Shown in pieces: positions 60,600-64,000 of a stretch of DNA of 64,000 bases. The DNA is taken from assembly GCF_011075055.1 (NCBI RefSeq), contig NW_025401185.1, positions 36,892 to 100,891 on the forward strand, read 5' to 3'. Position numbers and translations under genes: made by a program. The first letter of the stretch is position 1. Each line of letters opens with the position of its first letter. This stretch comes from Mangifera indica (taxonomy: Eukaryota; Streptophyta; Magnoliopsida; Sapindales; Anacardiaceae). Below the pieces are notes generated by a model. The model had not been told where the DNA came from, made no database searches, and saw only the letters and a list, made by a program, of their open reading frames with translations.

Positions 60600-61500
60600 T
60601 GAGTCATTTTTTCAACAATGTGTCATAGCCCCTAAACCATAATGAACAAATACTTCATCAAACTTAATATCTTTGATCATACATTCAATGTAGGTAATAT
60701 TCTTTCGTTGTCCAATCTGGATCAAATTCGGACTCATGGATTGTCAAAGTCGTAATTTCGATTTTTTATGAATCATTGATTTAAATATTCGAAACATGCC
60801 ATAACAAACATTCTTCATATGACTTACATTATACTTTAGTCAAAGATCCGATTTTTAATATTTATTAATGTTAACTTCAAAACTTAGATCCAGATCGAAT
60901 TAGTGAATATTTAGAACCCAATACTTTATGAATCAACGAATCCCATCTCGACCGTTATTCTTCTTCACATACAAATAACACATACTAGTGTGACTTGTCT
61001 TACGAGATGTGGTTAACCTCGTATATATACACCATATGAATCACATTTATTCGTATCAAATTTGACCATATTGTCTAAAGTCAAAAGATTACTTCGTACA
61101 CTAGTATGATCTTATTATAAGTTATTGACTATGATTTAATAACCATGTGGCTTATTGTTATTTAGTTATGTTCAAAAAAAAATTCTCTAACTATTAATCT
61201 ATACTAATACCATAATGATATGACCACCATCATCAACCGCATTAATGTTATCTGATGACATTCAATGGAGGTATTTAATATGTCTACTATGTGATATAAT
61301 TGCCTAAGTTATGTCAAGTTCATAGGGAACAATTCGATGATTTAATTTGTAAATTAAGTGATTCATCTAGATAGTTACATACATACTTTATATCATCACA
61401 AATGAAAGAAAAAACTTATGTATATGAACAAAAAGACTATTTATTTGATTAATAATTCACATAAATGTACATATAAGATTAAAATACCCCCAGAATTGAT
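60600..61500 (-). repeat. Possible 3' noncoding part or LTR of the copia relic
   Basis: Lies downstream (minus strand) of the copia coding remains and has no frames. Its wording (for example aatctggatcaaattcgg, atgaatcattgatttaa) suggests LTR sequence, but no duplicate or TG...CA border was found. Confidence 0.3.
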
Positions 61501-61519
61501 AACACAAATGGTTCCTATG

Positions 61520-63785
61520 GCATATACTAACAAAATTCCTATTTGCATTATAGCCATTCATTGTTGTATTGCATACCCATCTTCTCATGACGATGGTCTA
61601 GCTATTTCAGTGTCATCACCTTAGTCAGTGGGTCAGCTAAATTTTTTACTGATGGTGTCTTTTGTATTATTATCTCTCCAGTTCAAATGAATTCTCTCCA
61701 AATATAATACTTCTGCTGAATATGTTTAGACCTTTGATGTGCCCTTGGTTCTTTTGCTTATACAATAACACCGATATTATCACATAACATGGTTATCGAA
61801 TAAGCTATGTTTGGAACTATAACATTTTTAGATACAAACTTGTGCATCCATACAACTCTTTTTTAGCTTTTGAAGTAGCAATATACTTAGCTTCTATAAT
61901 GGAGTCAACTGTGGCTAATTGTTTGAAACTCTTCCAACTAACAACACCTTTATTACAAATAAAAATGAACCCTAACATAGACTTTCTATCGTCGACGTCC
62001 AATTAAAAACCAGAGTCTGAGTATCCCTAAATGTTTAACTTTGAACATCCATAACTCAAAATAAGGTCCTTAGTCCTTAAGTATTTAAGGATTGATTTCA
62101 CAGTTAACTAATGTTTCTCACCTAGATTAGCCTAATATCTACTCATAACACTTACAATAAATGCTATATCAGGTCTTGTACATAGCATTGTGTACATGAG
62201 TCCACCTACAGCTGAAGTATAGGGCATATTATGTATCCATTGTCATTTTTTATCGGTCTTTAGACTTATATATTTAAAAAGATGAAGACCGTGATTGAAG
62301 GCAAAAGTCTTCTTTTCAAGTTTTCAATGTTGAACATTTTCAACAATTTTTCATGCCGATGTTATTACCCATTAGTAGTATGTTATCTACATACAATATG
62401 AGGAATGTAATGACATGATTCTTAATTCAGTAGTAAACATATGGTTCATCTGAATTCTTTTCTAAGCCAAATGATTTGATTGTTTCATTAAATCAGATGT
62501 TTCAACTTTTGGAAGCTTGCTTTAATATATAAATAGATCGATGTAACTTGTATAATTTAGGTGTTTTAGAAGCGGATACAAAACCTATGAGTTGTTCCAT
62601 ATATATGTTTTCCTCACTAAATCTATTGAGGAATGTGGTCTTGATATTCATCTGTCAAATTTCATAATCATGGTATGTTGCCATAGCTAACATTATTCAG
62701 ATCGATTTAATCATAACTATAAATGAAAAAGTTTCCTCATAATCTAACCATTGTTTTTTAGTATAACTTTTTGCTACTAGTTGAGCTTTATAGGTCTCCA
62801 CATTTTCATCCTTGCCAATCTTTCTCTTAAAGACCTATTTACAACCAATTGGAATAATTTCTTTTGGTAGATCAATAAGTGTCCATTCTTGATTAGCATG
62901 CATTGATTCTAATTCAGAATTCATTGCTTTTAGCCATCTACTCGAATCAGTATCCAGTATAGCTTCCATATAGTTTTTAAGATCATCATCATGATTTATT
63001 TCTCCTACTAAGTAGGATTCAAAATCTTGCTCATGACGAAATTTTATCTTTTTAGAGGTCTTGATACCCTAGAAGATTTTCATGTTGGAACCGTAATATC
63101 TGATATTGAGGCTCGTTAAGTGGATGATGCAATCTCAGTAATGTCAATTTGAGGCTCTTTGAACTCTTCCTTAAGCTTAATGTTTCTTCCTACACCACAT
63201 TCTTCCAAGAACTCATTCTAAAAAAAATGTGCATTCCTACTGACCATTATTCTTTGATCAGTCAGAAAGTAAAAGTAATATCCTAAACTATTTTAGGATC
63301 TCTTATGAATTGACCTTCTCTAATCTAACATCCAACTTATCTTTTTTAATTACTTTGACATAAGTTGGACATCCCCAAATTTTCATATAATTGAGATTTG
63401 AGCGTTTGGAATACCATAACTCATTTGGTGTTTTCTGAACTAATTTTGATAGTACTCGATTTAAGATATGCACAGTGGTTTGGAAGGCACATCCTACAAT
63501 GACATCAACAAGTCTGTAAAGCTTATGGTTGATTGTACCATATCTAATAAAGTACAATTCCTTTTTTTAGATACATCATTATGTTAAGGTATGTATGAAG
63601 GTGTCATTTGGGATATTATTCTATTGTTTTTCAAGAATTCTTGAAATTTTGTACTTAAGTATTCTTTTCATGATCTGATAATAGAATTTTAATACTTTTT
63701 CTAGTTTGTTTCTCTATTTTATTCTAGAAATCTCTAAACATTTCAAAGGATTCTAATTTGTATTTCATTAAATATAAATACCCAT
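61520..63785 (-). mobile_element. Ty1/copia retrotransposon relic
   Basis: Minus-strand pol in copia order: integrase core (GYLYLMKYKLESFEMFRDF at 63785-63730, then HILNRVLSKLVQKTPNELWY near 63480-63420 and IWGCPTYVKV near 63370). The reverse transcriptase follows, with LPKE then IGCK near 62850, and YVDN at 62393-62382 where active enzymes have YVDD. RNase H is next (DDRKSMLGFIFICNKG near 61990, SWKSFKQ, EAKYIATSKAKKEL), then a C-terminal block with RAHQRSKHIQ and LADPLTKV near 61730-61620. Many stops and shifts break it. Gag and protease are missing because the element is cut at 63785/63786 by the start of another LTR-like sequence. Confidence 0.88.
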
Positions 63786-64000
63786 TGTAACATCCCAAAA
63801 CAAAAAAAAAACATATGACTTCAAAAGACTTCAAAAATCTCTTAAAAAAATCAAAACTTAAATACAAAGTTTTTTCAACCACAAAAGCATTAACAACAAA
63901 AATCTTTCAAACAAAAACATACAAACAAAAAGTTACTAAACAAATTTTTTTTTTCTTTTAGCCAATCTTCCCAGCTAACTTCTCTTATTCTTTATTCCCC
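63786..64000 (+). repeat. Start of an LTR-like element inserted in the copia relic
   Basis: TGTAACATCCC begins at about 63787, directly where the copia integrase frame breaks off, and A-rich, CAAAA-rich sequence continues to the window edge. TGTAACAYCCC is a common LTR start in plants. The rest of the element lies outside the window. Confidence 0.55.

Overview
The window is nuclear DNA from a eudicot plant. Genes have many introns with GT-AG borders, the intergenic DNA is AT-rich, and the recognisable genes match plant families. Mobile DNA is of plant type: Mutator-like, hAT-type MITEs, LINE, Ty1/copia and an endogenous plant pararetrovirus. I cannot name the species from sequence alone.

Three genes look intact or nearly so, all on the minus strand. 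(1) 6669-9613 is a FOUR LIPS/MYB88-type R2R3-MYB factor; I traced eleven exons with consistent phases, but not the short terminal exon. (2) 34543-35127 is a single-exon, probably plastid-targeted membrane protein with a bacterial-PH-like domain. (3) 56851-58155 is a three-exon class I HD-Zip factor very close to ATHB13. A 48-codon ORF at 30393-30539 may encode a small secreted peptide, at low confidence.

The rest is mostly decayed mobile and repeated DNA. 0.2-2.9 kb: hAT-like transposase remains, a dead LHT8/AATL1-type amino-acid transporter fragment and two MITEs. 12-23 kb: gene-poor, with dispersed LTR-like repeats and a three-unit tandem array. 24.8-29.0 kb: a dead Mutator-like element on the minus strand with minisatellites on both sides. 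35.4-37.9 kb: an LTR-like repeat, a decayed duplicate of MYB exons 2-3, and a MITE. 37.96-46.0 kb: about one genome length of an endogenous Caulimoviridae element on the minus strand, circularly permuted with both ends in the movement-protein region, and with TATA box, poly(A) signal and tRNA-Met primer site in the expected order. 48.9-51.6 kb: a 5'-truncated LINE. 52.8-54.3 kb: degenerate minisatellite and telomere-like DNA. 61.5-63.8 kb: a copia relic cut by the start of another LTR-like repeat at the right edge.

The genes do not form a functional cluster. The main interest is the genome history: a permuted viral integrant, a relocated MYB gene fragment, and a hAT-type MITE family whose 8-bp target duplications can still be read.
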